Below, piece by piece: positions 17,607 through 25,934 of a stretch of DNA of 42,574 bases. The stretch lies in the NCBI GenBank assembly GCA_030533235.1, contig JAUNJN010000020.1, forward strand, positions 1 through 42,574. Reading direction: 5' to 3'. This DNA is from Eubacteriales bacterium (GTDB lineage Bacteria; Bacillota; Clostridia; Lachnospirales; Lachnospiraceae). The notes below the pieces were generated by a model. That model was not told the origin of the DNA. It made no database searches and worked only from the letters and a program-made list of their open reading frames with translations. Position numbers and translations under genes: made by a program. Every line of letters begins with the position of its first letter. Within the stretch, counting starts at the first letter, position 1.

Positions 17607-18947
17607 ATGGACAAACATTCTACGAAAATACCAAAAAGACTCAATTCATTTCAAATAATCGTGTTAGGCTTTGCATGCGTGATTTTGGTCGGAGCCTTGT
17701 TGCTTATGTTGCCGATTTCTTCTGCAAACGGGCAGGTTACACCTTTTCTTGATTCTTTGTTTACTTCGACGACATCGGTTTGTGTAACGGGCTTGGTTGT
17801 TCAGGATACAGGTACGTATTGGTCGTTGTTTGGACAGGTTATTATTTTGATTCTTGTTCAGATTGGAGGACTTGGTGTCATTACGGTTGTTACATGCCTT
17901 GCGATATTGGGTGGACGAAGAATCGGACTTTTTCAAAGAAGTATTATGCAGGAATCGGTGGCAGCACCGCAGGTGGGCGGTATCGTGGAGCTGACCGGAT
18001 TTATTTTGCGGGTAACCTTTGTCATAGAGCTTTTGGGAGCGATGATACTTGCACCGGTATTTTGCAAGGATTTTGGTATCGGAAGAGGAATTTGGATGGC
18101 TGTGTTCCATTCGATATCTGCGTTTTGCAATGCCGGACTTGATTTGATGGGAAGCAGAGAAAAATATTCTTCCATGACAAGCTATATTGATCATCCGGTT
18201 ATCAATATTACGATTATGTGCCTGATTATCGTGGGCGGTATCGGATTTTTGACATGGAATGATGTAAGGACGCATAAGTTCAAAATTAAGCATTACCGCA
18301 TGCAAAGTAAATTAATTTTGGTTGTAACGCTCCTACTTATTGTGATTCCGGCAGTTGGTTTTTTCATTTTCGAATTCGAAGATATGCCGATGAAGCAGCG
18401 TGTGTACAGTTCCTTGTTTCAGGCAGTTACACCGAGAACCGCGGGCTTTAATACGGCGGATTTGACACAGATGAGCGAGGGCGGACAGCTTTCCGTCATT
18501 GGACTTATGATGATCGGTGGTTCGCCGGGATCTACGGCGGGTGGTATGAAGACAACCACCTTTGCGGTTATTGTCGGATGTGCAATAGCGGTATTTCGCA
18601 GGAGAGACAGTGTACATTTCTTTGGAAGAAGGGTGCCGGATGAAACAATTTCAGTTGCACTTACATTGTTCTTTATGTACATTTCACTGCCGGTGGTGAG
18701 TGCAATCATTATTAGCGCAGTCGAGTCCCTTCCGATTATGACCTGTTTGTTTGAAACCGTATCAGCAATCGCAACGGTAGGTCTTACACTCGGTATTACG
18801 CCGGGACTTACTGCTGTTTCGAGGTTGATATTAATTGTTTTGATGTTTTTGGGAAGAGTCGGCGGACTTACGCTTGTTTACGCTGCAGTTTCGGGAGCAA
18901 AGGTACAGATGGGAAGATACCCGCAGGATAAACTGACAGTTGGATAG
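17607..18947 (+). CDS. ktrB: KtrB/TrkH-type potassium channel-transporter subunit
   Basis: A 446-residue membrane protein with four M1-P-M2 repeats. The four selectivity-filter loops can be seen: SVCVTGLVV, CNAGLDLMG, RTAGFNTADL and ATVGLTLG. Length fits KtrB rather than the longer TrkH. It moves K+ (often with Na+ coupling) across the plasma membrane and needs a cytosolic RCK ring, encoded by the next gene. ATG at 17607 follows ACGGTGG; an upstream GTG at 17598 has no RBS. It heads a cluster with KtrA and a Kdp-like two-component system and is preceded by an 11-bp tandem repeat that may be the regulator's site. Confidence 0.93.
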   Translation: MDKHSTKIPKRLNSFQIIVLGFACVILVGALLLMLPISSANGQVTPFLDSLFTSTTSVCVTGLVVQDTGTYWSLFGQVIILILVQIGGLGVITVVTCLAILGGRRIGLFQRSIMQESVAAPQVGGIVELTGFILRVTFVIELLGAMILAPVFCKDFGIGRGIWMAVFHSISAFCNAGLDLMGSREKYSSMTSYIDHPVINITIMCLIIVGGIGFLTWNDVRTHKFKIKHYRMQSKLILVVTLLLIVIPAVGFFIFEFEDMPMKQRVYSSLFQAVTPRTAGFNTADLTQMSEGGQLSVIGLMMIGGSPGSTAGGMKTTTFAVIVGCAIAVFRRRDSVHFFGRRVPDETISVALTLFFMYISLPVVSAIIISAVESLPIMTCLFETVSAIATVGLTLGITPGLTAVSRLILIVLMFLGRVGGLTLVYAAVSGAKVQMGRYPQDKLTVG

Positions 18948-18956
18948 GAGGATATT

Positions 18957-19604
18957 ATGAAATCGGTATTATTAATCGGACTTGGAAAATTTGGAACATA
19001 TATTGCAAAGGAGCTTCAGAAGATTGGACATGAGGTGCTTGCCATCGACGAGAAGGAAGAACGTGTCAATGAGGCAATGTCGTATGTGACAAGTGCGCAA
19101 ATCGGAGATTGTACACAGGAAGAGTTTTTACGAACACTAGGTATTCGCAATTTTGATGTTTGTATTGTGACAATCAGTAAGGATTTCCAGAGTTCGCTGG
19201 AAACGACATATTTGCTAAAGGAGCTTGGTGCAAAGATGGTTGTATCGAGAGCGGAACGCGATGGTCAGGAAAAATTCCTTCTTCGAAACGGAGCGGATGA
19301 AGTTGTCTATCCGGAAAAGCAGCTTGCAAAATGGACGGCTGTCCGATATACATCGACACATATTTTAGATTATATTTCGCTGGATGATGATCATGCGATT
19401 TTTGAGGTGGATATACCATCCGGCTGGGCAGATCGGACTGTCGGACAGATCGATATTCGAAAAACTTATGGTATCAATATTATGGGTATCCGAAGAGAAG
19501 GAAAATGGAATATGTTTATCACACCGGATACATGCTTAACAAAGGGAGATACGATACTTGTTTTAGGTCAGTACAAGACCTTGCAGAAGTGTTTTAAATT
19601 ATAA
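18957..19604 (+). CDS. ktrA: KtrA/TrkA-type RCK regulatory subunit
   Basis: A 215-residue cytosolic protein with an RCK_N Rossmann domain (GLGKFG at 8-13, acidic residue D30 at the end of strand 2) and an RCK_C domain in the last 80 residues. The family forms octameric rings that gate KtrB in response to ATP/ADP; RCK_C of Gram-positive KtrA is a known c-di-AMP binding site. It begins 9 bases after ktrB with GGAGG overlapping the upstream stop, so the two are co-translated. Assignment is firm; ligand preference is not visible. Confidence 0.93.
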   Translation: MKSVLLIGLGKFGTYIAKELQKIGHEVLAIDEKEERVNEAMSYVTSAQIGDCTQEEFLRTLGIRNFDVCIVTISKDFQSSLETTYLLKELGAKMVVSRAERDGQEKFLLRNGADEVVYPEKQLAKWTAVRYTSTHILDYISLDDDHAIFEVDIPSGWADRTVGQIDIRKTYGINIMGIRREGKWNMFITPDTCLTKGDTILVLGQYKTLQKCFKL

Positions 19605-19608
19605 TGCA

Positions 19609-19650
19609 TTGAGTCCAAACATGAATTACGTTATAATGAGTATGTTTGGA
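19609..19650 (+). promoter_or_regulatory. Promoter of the Kdp-like two-component genes inside an inverted repeat
   Basis: TTGAGT (19609-19614) and TATAAT (19632-19637) are 17 bases apart, giving the kinase and regulator genes a possible own promoter. TCCAAACAT (19614-19622) and ATGTTTGGA (19642-19650) form a perfect 9-bp inverted repeat around the -10 box. This could be an operator or, in read-through transcripts, an RNA hairpin; there is no U tract for a terminator. Confidence 0.55.
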
Positions 19651-19667
19651 AGGGAGGTTGTCATACG

Positions 19668-21641
19668 GTGGATACGAACAAGAATGAAATCGGAGAACAC
19701 ATTATGGTATGCCTCTCGCCGTCTCCGTCCAATCGGAACATTATCATGATCGGCGCACAGATGGCGAAAGCGTTTGATGGCAGCTTCACGGCATTGTATG
19801 TAGATACAAACACGGAATTAAGTAAAGAAGATAATGCGAGGCTTAAGGAGCATATCAAGCTTGCTGAAAGCTACGGCGCAGTAGTGGAAACCACATATGG
19901 CGATGATGTGTCGGTACAGATTGCGGAATACGCAAGGATTGCAGGCGTGACAAAAATCGTAATCGGAAGAAGTAATGTGCGAAAGCGACACCTGTGGAGT
20001 AAGCCGACGCTGGTTGACCGTCTTTTAAAGCTTGCATTGGATGTAAATATACACATTATTCCGGATTCCGGAGCAAAGGAAAAATATGCAAACCGTATTC
20101 GAAGGGCAATATCGGGAGGCGTGTCGGTAAAGGATGTTTTAGTGACCGGCATTGTTTTAGTGCTTGCAACGCTCGTTGGTTTTTTGTTTCAGGAATTTGG
20201 ATTTATTAATGCCAATATTATAACCATCTACCTGCTTGGAATGCTTATGGTTTCCATATTGACCAAGGGATGGATTTGCAATTTACTTGGTGCGATTGCG
20301 AGTGTGCTTGCATTTAACTATTTCTTTGTCGGGCCAAAGTTTACGTTTATGGTATATGACAAGGGATATCCTGTTACGTTTTTAATCATGTTTTTTACAA
20401 GTCTTTTGACGGGAACGCTTATGTCAAAGATTAAGCATCAGTCAAAGGAGTCTGCAAAGTCTGCATTTCGCAATAAAGTATTATTTGAAACAAATCAGCT
20501 TCTGCAAAAGGCAGTGACCGATGAGGAAATCCTGCAGGGTACGGCAAAGCAGCTGCAGATTTTGTTAAACCGGACAATCCATGTTTATATTTCCGGGGAA
20601 AACCGGATGTTACCGATTGCGGTCGGTCAAAATGAGTATGTCGCAATTGATGATAACGAAGCAGAAATTGTACAGTGGGTGTTTACAAACAATAAACGAG
20701 CAGGTGCAACGACGGGTGTCTTTTCGGAGGCGGAGGGACTCTATCTTGCGGTTCGGACCGGTAACGCGGTGCATGGTGTGGTCGGCATTGATATCGGAAA
20801 AAATCCGCCGGAGATGTTTGAGTACAGTATGGTTTTGTCTGTACTCGGTGAATGTGCACTTGCGATGGAAAATAATCGCAATTCCAAGGAAAAAGAAGAA
20901 ATTGCATTGCTTGCAAAAAGCGAGCAGCTAAGAGCGGACCTGCTTCGTTCCATATCGCATGATTTGAGAACGCCGCTTACATCGATATCCGGAAATGCCA
21001 ATAATTTGTTGTACAATTACAGCCGGATGGATGAGGAGCTGCGAGAGCAGATTTTTAAGGACATTTATGACGATTCAATGTGGCTTATTAACGTTGTAGA
21101 AAATCTTCTTGCAGTTACGCGGATTGACAACGGGCAGATCCGGTTAAATATATCCACCGAGCTTGTGGACGAGATTATTTCGGAGGCAATCTCGCACGCA
21201 AAGCGAATCAGCAACACACACCATTTTGATGTGCAGACAGAGGATGGAATTATTTTGGTGGATGTGGACGGCAGGCTGATTGTACAGGTGATGATTAACC
21301 TGCTCGACAATGCAATCAAGTATACGCCGAATGACGCAACGATTTGTGTAAAAGCAGGCATTGCGGATGATATGGCACAAATACAGGTTATTGATGACGG
21401 ACCGGGGATTCCGAAGGAAAGCAAGCCGTATATTTTTGATATGTTTTATACGGTAAACAGCGGCGTCGCAGACAGCAGACGGAGTCTTGGGCTTGGTTTA
21501 TCACTTTGCAAGTCAATTGTTCAGGCACATAATGGTACGATTATGCTTGAGGACAACGAACCGCATGGTTGTATATTTACGATTCGGTTACCAATCGGAA
21601 AGGTAAAGGACTATGAACAAAATACAGATTTTGGTTGTTGA
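19668..21641 (+). CDS. Short KdpD-like sensor histidine kinase
   Basis: A 657-residue kinase with KdpD architecture from the second domain on: a USP-like domain (about 10-135), four membrane spans of DUF4118 type (about 155-250), a GAF-like region (265-400), the phospho-acceptor helix with H431 in SISHDLRTPL, and an HATPase with DNAIKYTPND, DDGPGIP and GLGLSLCKS. The N-terminal KdpD domain with its Walker motif, about 200 residues in full-length KdpD, is missing. GTG at 19668 follows AGGGAGG with 10-base spacing; no in-frame upstream region encodes the missing domain. Its 3' end overlaps the regulator gene by 29 bases. It sits beside ktrAB instead of kdpFABC, so it probably senses K+ or c-di-AMP to control Ktr; that is inference. 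Confidence 0.87.
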   Translation: MDTNKNEIGEHIMVCLSPSPSNRNIIMIGAQMAKAFDGSFTALYVDTNTELSKEDNARLKEHIKLAESYGAVVETTYGDDVSVQIAEYARIAGVTKIVIGRSNVRKRHLWSKPTLVDRLLKLALDVNIHIIPDSGAKEKYANRIRRAISGGVSVKDVLVTGIVLVLATLVGFLFQEFGFINANIITIYLLGMLMVSILTKGWICNLLGAIASVLAFNYFFVGPKFTFMVYDKGYPVTFLIMFFTSLLTGTLMSKIKHQSKESAKSAFRNKVLFETNQLLQKAVTDEEILQGTAKQLQILLNRTIHVYISGENRMLPIAVGQNEYVAIDDNEAEIVQWVFTNNKRAGATTGVFSEAEGLYLAVRTGNAVHGVVGIDIGKNPPEMFEYSMVLSVLGECALAMENNRNSKEKEEIALLAKSEQLRADLLRSISHDLRTPLTSISGNANNLLYNYSRMDEELREQIFKDIYDDSMWLINVVENLLAVTRIDNGQIRLNISTELVDEIISEAISHAKRISNTHHFDVQTEDGIILVDVDGRLIVQVMINLLDNAIKYTPNDATICVKAGIADDMAQIQVIDDGPGIPKESKPYIFDMFYTVNSGVADSRRSLGLGLSLCKSIVQAHNGTIMLEDNEPHGCIFTIRLPIGKVKDYEQNTDFGC

Positions 21642-22314
21642 GGACGACGCACCGATTCGAAACCTCATTACAACAACACTCAAAATAAATGAATATCAAA
21701 GCATTACTGCTATGAGCGGGGCTGCGGCGCTCATGGAAATTACATCGCATAATCCGGATATTGTTCTGCTTGATTTGGGATTGCCGGATATCGACGGAAT
21801 TGAAATCATCAAAAAAATCCGTGAGTGGAGCAATTTACCGATTATTGTAATCAGTGCGAGAAGTGATGACCGCGATAAGGTTGAGGCGCTTGATGCAGGT
21901 GCGGATGATTATCTGACCAAACCGTTTTCCGTGGAGGAGCTGCTTGCAAGAATCAGAGTTATGCAAAGAAGAATTGCTTTGATGCAGGAAAGTACCCCGG
22001 GAAATTCGGTCTTTACAAACGGCGCATTAAAGATTGATTATGCGGCCGGAACTGTCTATTTGCAAGACATCGAGGTGCATTTGACACCGATTGAATACAA
22101 GCTCTTGTGCCTGCTTGCACAAAATATCGGCAAGGTGCTGACACATACCTTTATCATGCAAAATGTATGGGGGGCATCTTGGGAAAACGATGTCGCATCC
22201 CTTCGTGTATTTATGGCAACACTTCGAAAAAAAATAGAGAAATCACCGGATGGACCGCAGTATATTCAGACGCATGTCGGGATTGGATATCGGATGCTGA
22301 AAATTGAGGGATAG
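21613..22314 (+). CDS. KdpE-like OmpR-family response regulator
   Basis: A 233-residue regulator with an N-terminal receiver domain (D11, D12, phospho-acceptor D54 in LLDLGLPD, K103 in LTKPF) and a C-terminal winged-helix DNA-binding domain (LTPIEYKLLCLL, then VASLRVFMATLRKKIE). The sequence is closest in look to KdpE. It overlaps the kinase gene by 29 bases, which couples the partners. Expected role: on phosphorylation it binds tandem direct repeats and activates transcription. The tandem repeat 17490-17511 before ktrB is a candidate site. A terminator follows. Confidence 0.9.
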   Translation: MNKIQILVVEDDAPIRNLITTTLKINEYQSITAMSGAAALMEITSHNPDIVLLDLGLPDIDGIEIIKKIREWSNLPIIVISARSDDRDKVEALDAGADDYLTKPFSVEELLARIRVMQRRIALMQESTPGNSVFTNGALKIDYAAGTVYLQDIEVHLTPIEYKLLCLLAQNIGKVLTHTFIMQNVWGASWENDVASLRVFMATLRKKIEKSPDGPQYIQTHVGIGYRMLKIEG

Positions 22315-22356
22315 GATTCGGGTGCCCAAATGGAACACGAGATTATATGATTGATT

Positions 22357-22397
22357 GGCAATATTCAATTTATGATTGGATATTGCCGTTTTTTTTG
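22357..22397 (+). terminator. Terminator after the KdpE-like gene
   Basis: GGCAATATTCAAT (22357-22369) pairs with ATTGGATATTGCC (22375-22387), one mismatch, loop of 5 bases, and is followed by GTTTTTTTT. It closes the potassium cluster. Confidence 0.88.
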
Positions 22398-22470
22398 CTA
22401 TAATTGAGAAAAATGAAAAGTAGAACCTGTCGGATATGAAGAGAGGCTTCGTAGTAGCAAGGGGTGTTTT

Positions 22471-22992
22471 ATGAAGAAAAAAATAGGTTTGCTGATAGGA
22501 ATAATTATTATTGCTTTTATAGGTGTAATTTGCTTTTTATTTGTTCACAAGAAGTTGGTTGAAGAAAAAATAAAAATGGCGATTCTTCGAAACGATAACG
22601 AGTATTTTGCGGATCATCTTGGAATAACGGGAGATTTTACATATAGTGATAATAAGGTTACGGTTAATAATCGTTATATTGATGAAAAAGGATTAAAGAT
22701 CAATATTGCATATTACAATTTATTTCATGATAATAAATTATCATATGATGATTTGATTCGAGAATATGATGCTTTTTGTGAAACCGGCGATAAAGAACAG
22801 TGTGAAGATTTGTCGTTATTTTGCGAGTATGGAAACGGTGGAAATCATGGTGAATGTGGAGTTTTTCGTACCTATGTGTCAACTTGTTTACACGAGAAAG
22901 GATATGATACTGTAAATCCGTCTGATACAGAACTTGAAGAAGCCATTAAGTATGCTACTGAAAAATTTCTTGATGAAAGAGTTGATGAATAG
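22471..22992 (+). CDS. Membrane-anchored protein of unknown function
   Basis: A 173-residue protein, not recognised. Residues 5-26 form one hydrophobic segment after a KKK start, so it is either a signal anchor or an uncleaved signal peptide with the rest outside the cell. The outer part has five cysteines between about 108 and 139 (FCETGDKEQCED, LFCEYG, GECG, STCLH), which could make disulfides. There is no lipobox. GTAGCAAGGGG lies before the ATG. Codon use looks more AT-rich than the potassium genes before it. It stands between a terminator and small unknown reading frames, in what looks like an accessory patch. Confidence 0.6.
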   Translation: MKKKIGLLIGIIIIAFIGVICFLFVHKKLVEEKIKMAILRNDNEYFADHLGITGDFTYSDNKVTVNNRYIDEKGLKINIAYYNLFHDNKLSYDDLIREYDAFCETGDKEQCEDLSLFCEYGNGGNHGECGVFRTYVSTCLHEKGYDTVNPSDTELEEAIKYATEKFLDERVDE

Positions 22993-23018
22993 TGTCACGA
23001 AATTAATGTAACAAAAAA

Positions 23019-23105
23019 ATGCAACATACAATTACAACTATTGAAGAGGAAGGTCGACAAGAAATAATACAATCATTAAAACATCTATGGAAAAAAGGAG
23101 AATGA
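23019..23105 (+). CDS. Possible 28-residue peptide
   Basis: A short frame (MQHTITTIEEEGRQ...HLWKKGE) with no recognised family. No strong ribosome binding site precedes it (only AATGTAACAAAAAA). Its 3' end contains the AAGGAG that would serve the next small frame 6 bases on. It could be a leader peptide, a remnant of a longer gene or chance. Low confidence. Confidence 0.2.
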   Translation: MQHTITTIEEEGRQEIIQSLKHLWKKGE

Positions 23106-23111
23106 AAAGAT

Positions 23112-23267
23112 ATGAAAAATGACGTGGTGGAAGTAGTAGCAAAAAGGTCTGGCGTCCGAAGGGAATCCACCCTAAAATTAGGCGCTTACAATAAAAACAA
23201 TGCATTAGGGTCAGTGTCTCAAGAGACAGGTAATGGCGGAACATTACCTGTGAAAGTGTTTTTGTAG
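23112..23267 (+). CDS. Possible 51-residue protein overlapping a structured element
   Basis: An open frame of 51 codons with AAGGAG about 10 bases upstream. The product (starting MKNDVVEVVAKRSG) is basic in the middle and has no recognised domain. The DNA here folds unusually well: AGTGTCT (23213-23219) pairs with AGACACT (23266-23272), ACAGGTAATG (23226-23235) with CATTACCTGT (23242-23251), and CCTAA with TTAGG near 23170. That pattern fits a structured RNA or a mobile-element remnant at least as well as a gene. It ends 35 bases before the next gene. Confidence 0.3.
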   Translation: MKNDVVEVVAKRSGVRRESTLKLGAYNKNNALGSVSQETGNGGTLPVKVFL

Positions 23268-23302
23268 ACACTAAAGTATAAGATAAAAGCGAGGTATATA
23301 CA

Positions 23303-23725
23303 ATGAGAAAAATAGGAAAAAGATCAAAAGGGGCTGGGGTATTGTTGCTTATTCTTCTCGGGATAGGTTTTTTGCTTTTAAGTAGTGACAAAGTTGAAGT
23401 GAGTTCAAGGTATCTTTCGGCATGTGTAAGATATCTTACAGCAGTGGGAATTCTGATGATTCTTTACCTTTTAACGCCAGCATGGATTTGTGTTGATACA
23501 GAAAATAATACTCTTGTTTTACCAAGGAAAAGGGTTATTCCTATTGATGAAATCACTCGAGTTAAAGCAACTCCAACGGCTTTAGGTAATTCTGATGATA
23601 GAACAGGAGTATTAGTTATTAAAGCAGGTAAGAAAATTGTTATTGGATGGTATATCAAAGAATGTACAGTCGTGCAGTTGGATATTGAAGATTTAAAAAA
23701 AAAAAACAGAAGGGAAAAAAATTGA
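23303..23725 (+). CDS. Two-helix membrane protein with PH-like tail, frameshifted at A12 tract
   Basis: A 140-residue protein of unknown function. Two hydrophobic segments (about residues 11-26 and 42-60) are followed by a strand-rich region (WICVDTENNTLVLPRKRVIPIDEITRV) that resembles bacterial PH-like domains; this is tentative. At 23695-23706 there is a run of 12 A. In the frame given the protein ends at 23725 (KNRREKN). With one A fewer, reading would continue as KKTEGKKIEEIASQKLAVEAL and stop at 23765, which looks like a natural C-terminus. So this is a real frameshift, slippage by polymerase or ribosome, or a sequencing error. GCGAGG lies before the ATG. Confidence 0.6.
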   Translation: MRKIGKRSKGAGVLLLILLGIGFLLLSSDKVEVSSRYLSACVRYLTAVGILMILYLLTPAWICVDTENNTLVLPRKRVIPIDEITRVKATPTALGNSDDRTGVLVIKAGKKIVIGWYIKECTVVQLDIEDLKKKNRREKN

Positions 23726-24064
23726 AGAAATAGCATCCCAAAAGCTTGCTGTGGAAGCATTGTAAGTGGATAATGTAGCGGAAACACGTATCAATAAAGC
23801 TGACAGATGCAAGAAAAATATAAATTGGTCCATAAAATGGAGCATGCTGATTCGTATATATCATAAACACACTCATTGGTGTGTAACACGAGGGAAATAA
23901 ACCTTAATGTGCAGATGAAATATACGGAGTGATGCATGCTCTTTTATTGCGTTTTTATTGACATTTTTTCGTGATGCGATGATAATAAAAGGGTGGAAAG
24001 CCGGCTGGTATTTTCATGCATAATGAAAAGAGTAAAAAGAAGGAAAACAAGAGGGTTAATACTT
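23726..24064 (+). other. Gap between the A12 gene and moxR
   Basis: The first 40 bases hold the alternative-frame tail of the preceding gene (stop at 23765). ACACAC/GTGTGT forms a weak hairpin near 23868-23885 without a U tract. The moxR promoter lies at 23958-23986. No further coding region or RNA gene is recognised. Confidence 0.6.
23958..23986 (+). promoter_or_regulatory. Sigma-A promoter of the MoxR/VWA operon
   Basis: TTGACA (23958-23963) and GATAAT (23981-23986) are 17 bases apart, a near-consensus promoter about 75 bases before the moxR start. Confidence 0.75.
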
Positions 24065-25051
24065 ATGCAACAGGATGCAATCAGTGCAGTCGAACTGCAA
24101 CAGGCAACAGCGACAATCAACAATATTTTGGGGTATTACAATAGTAAGGTGGTAGGTCAGCCTTTCCTTGGTGCGGCGATCTTAGTTTCCATGATGTCAA
24201 ACGGACATATTTTGATGGAATCGGTACCGGGACTTGCAAAGACGACAGCTGCCAAGGTTATGACAGATGCTGTCAATGGAACATTTTCAAGAATCCAGTG
24301 TACACCGGATTTGATTCCGAGTGATATTATTGGTACGCAGATTTATAATGCGATGACAAATAGCTTTGAAAATAAGCTCGGCCCGGTTTATGCCAATTTT
24401 GTTTTACTGGATGAGATTAACCGTTCCAGTGCAAAAACACAGAGTGCGATGCTTGAGGCGATGCAGGAGCATTCGGTAACGATTGGTGGACAAAACTACA
24501 AGATGCCGGATGTATTTGTCGTGATCGCAACACAAAATCCGATTGAGCAGGAGGGTACGTATGTGCTTTCGGAGGCGCAGCTTGACAGATTCTTACTGAA
24601 GGTAAAGCTTGATTATCCAAATCCTGCCTGCGAGATGGAAATATTAAATCGTATTGAAAACGGTACACTGTCGGACAGCCGTGCAGTTGCAAGTATGCAG
24701 GATATGGTTTTTTTACAAAATTTAAGAAAACGTGTTTATGTCGATAATGCCATTAAGAAATATATCGTAGATATTGTTCAGGCAACCAGAAATGTAGACA
24801 AGTTGCTTCCGCCGGAGCTTGCACAGTATGTGCGTATGGGGGCCAGTACAAGAGCTGCCATTACATTTATGGAGGCTGCAAAAGCAGTTGCAATCATTAA
24901 CGGCAGAGGCTATTGCACACCGGATGATGTGAAAACGATTCGATACGCAGTACTCGGACATCGTATCAGTCTTAACTTTGCTGCAATTGCTGACGGCGTG
25001 ACGGAGGAACAGATTATTGATGCAATTATAGGAGTGGTTCCGACACCATGA
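24065..25051 (+). CDS. MoxR-family AAA+ ATPase
   Basis: A 328-residue AAA+ ATPase of the MoxR group. Walker A is the MoxR form VPGLAKTT (about 58-65), Walker B is LLDEINRS, followed by AKTQSAMLEAMQE and the sensor segment FVVIATQNPIEQEGTYVLSEAQLDRF. MoxR proteins act as chaperone-like ATPases for VWA-domain partners, here encoded by the genes after it. ATG at 24065 has GAGGG 9 bases upstream; more upstream in-frame starts near 23993 and 24023 add sequence unlike the family. Its stop overlaps the next start in ATGA. First gene of a six-gene operon. Confidence 0.93.
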   Translation: MQQDAISAVELQQATATINNILGYYNSKVVGQPFLGAAILVSMMSNGHILMESVPGLAKTTAAKVMTDAVNGTFSRIQCTPDLIPSDIIGTQIYNAMTNSFENKLGPVYANFVLLDEINRSSAKTQSAMLEAMQEHSVTIGGQNYKMPDVFVVIATQNPIEQEGTYVLSEAQLDRFLLKVKLDYPNPACEMEILNRIENGTLSDSRAVASMQDMVFLQNLRKRVYVDNAIKKYIVDIVQATRNVDKLLPPELAQYVRMGASTRAAITFMEAAKAVAIINGRGYCTPDDVKTIRYAVLGHRISLNFAAIADGVTEEQIIDAIIGVVPTP

Positions 25052-25932
25052 GAATGAAATATGTTTCAAAGATACAGGCAAATTTAAGCAGCTATAACGT
25101 GATTCATACAAACAAGGTGACAAACTGTGTTTTGGATGGTTCCTATACATCGGTTTTCAAGGGCAAAAGCATGAACTTTGACGAGCTTCGTGAGTACGTC
25201 ATGGGTGATGATGTCAAGGACATTGATTGGAAGGCGACCTCAAGGAGCGGGAAGGTTTTGGTTCGTCAGTACATTGCTGAGAAAAAGCACAACATTATGT
25301 TTGTGTTTGATACGAACAGACGTATGCTTGGCAAGTCCAAGGATGGGACGGAAAAACGCGAGCTTGCGATTATGGCAGCAGGCACGCTTGCGCTGTTTGT
25401 CAATCGAAACAGTGATTATATCGGAGCAACGTATGCGACGGAAAAAGGAATGCAGCAGTTCACGTTCAAGACGGGGCTTGCTAATATTGAGCTTATGTTA
25501 CAGGATTTTGATAAGTCCGTGACGATGGATAATCACACAGATGTAAATCGTGCCCTTGAGTATATTATCCGTAATTTCAAGCGTCGAATGGTCATTGTGA
25601 TTGTGACGGACCTGGAAGGTGTATGTAAGATTTCGGAGCCCAATCTTAAGCGTCTTAAGGTTATGAATGACGTATTGATGATCCGAGTTTTGGATGCAGA
25701 GCTTCAAGGGGATAAGCTGTTTGATTTGGGTGAGGACGCATATCTGGAGGATTTTTATGCGAAGGATCGACGTCTTTTGAAAAAGCTTAAGGAAGAAACG
25801 CAAAGACTCCGTCAGGAATGTGAAAATAAGTTAAATCATTATGGGATTGCATGTGCGGAGATTGATAACCTTACCAATATGGAACGAGAAATCAATCATA
25901 TGCTTGCAAAACATAAATTCGAAAAGAGGTAG
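25048..25932 (+). CDS. DUF58 protein
   Basis: A 294-residue DUF58 protein. The family hallmark RxYVxGDDxxxIDWKATSR is seen as REYVMGDDVKDIDWKATSR, followed by VRQYIAEKKHNIMFVFDTNRRM, the start of a VWA-like fold. Unlike many DUF58 proteins it has no N-terminal membrane spans. It overlaps moxR by 4 bases. MoxR-DUF58 pairs are a well-known unit; the biochemical role is not settled. An ATG two codons later (25054) is an equal start candidate. Confidence 0.9.
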   Translation: MRMKYVSKIQANLSSYNVIHTNKVTNCVLDGSYTSVFKGKSMNFDELREYVMGDDVKDIDWKATSRSGKVLVRQYIAEKKHNIMFVFDTNRRMLGKSKDGTEKRELAIMAAGTLALFVNRNSDYIGATYATEKGMQQFTFKTGLANIELMLQDFDKSVTMDNHTDVNRALEYIIRNFKRRMVIVIVTDLEGVCKISEPNLKRLKVMNDVLMIRVLDAELQGDKLFDLGEDAYLEDFYAKDRRLLKKLKEETQRLRQECENKLNHYGIACAEIDNLTNMEREINHMLAKHKFEKR

Positions 25933-25934
25933 CT

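Noticed and set aside
17664-18305. 213-codon antisense frame inside ktrB
   Set aside because: Composition (N, K, Q and S runs) is typical of a reversed membrane-protein frame; the sense frame has all KtrB filter motifs.
19668-22314. Complete KdpDE-KdpFABC system
   Set aside because: No kdpF, A, B or C gene lies in the window and the kinase lacks the KdpD N-terminal domain.
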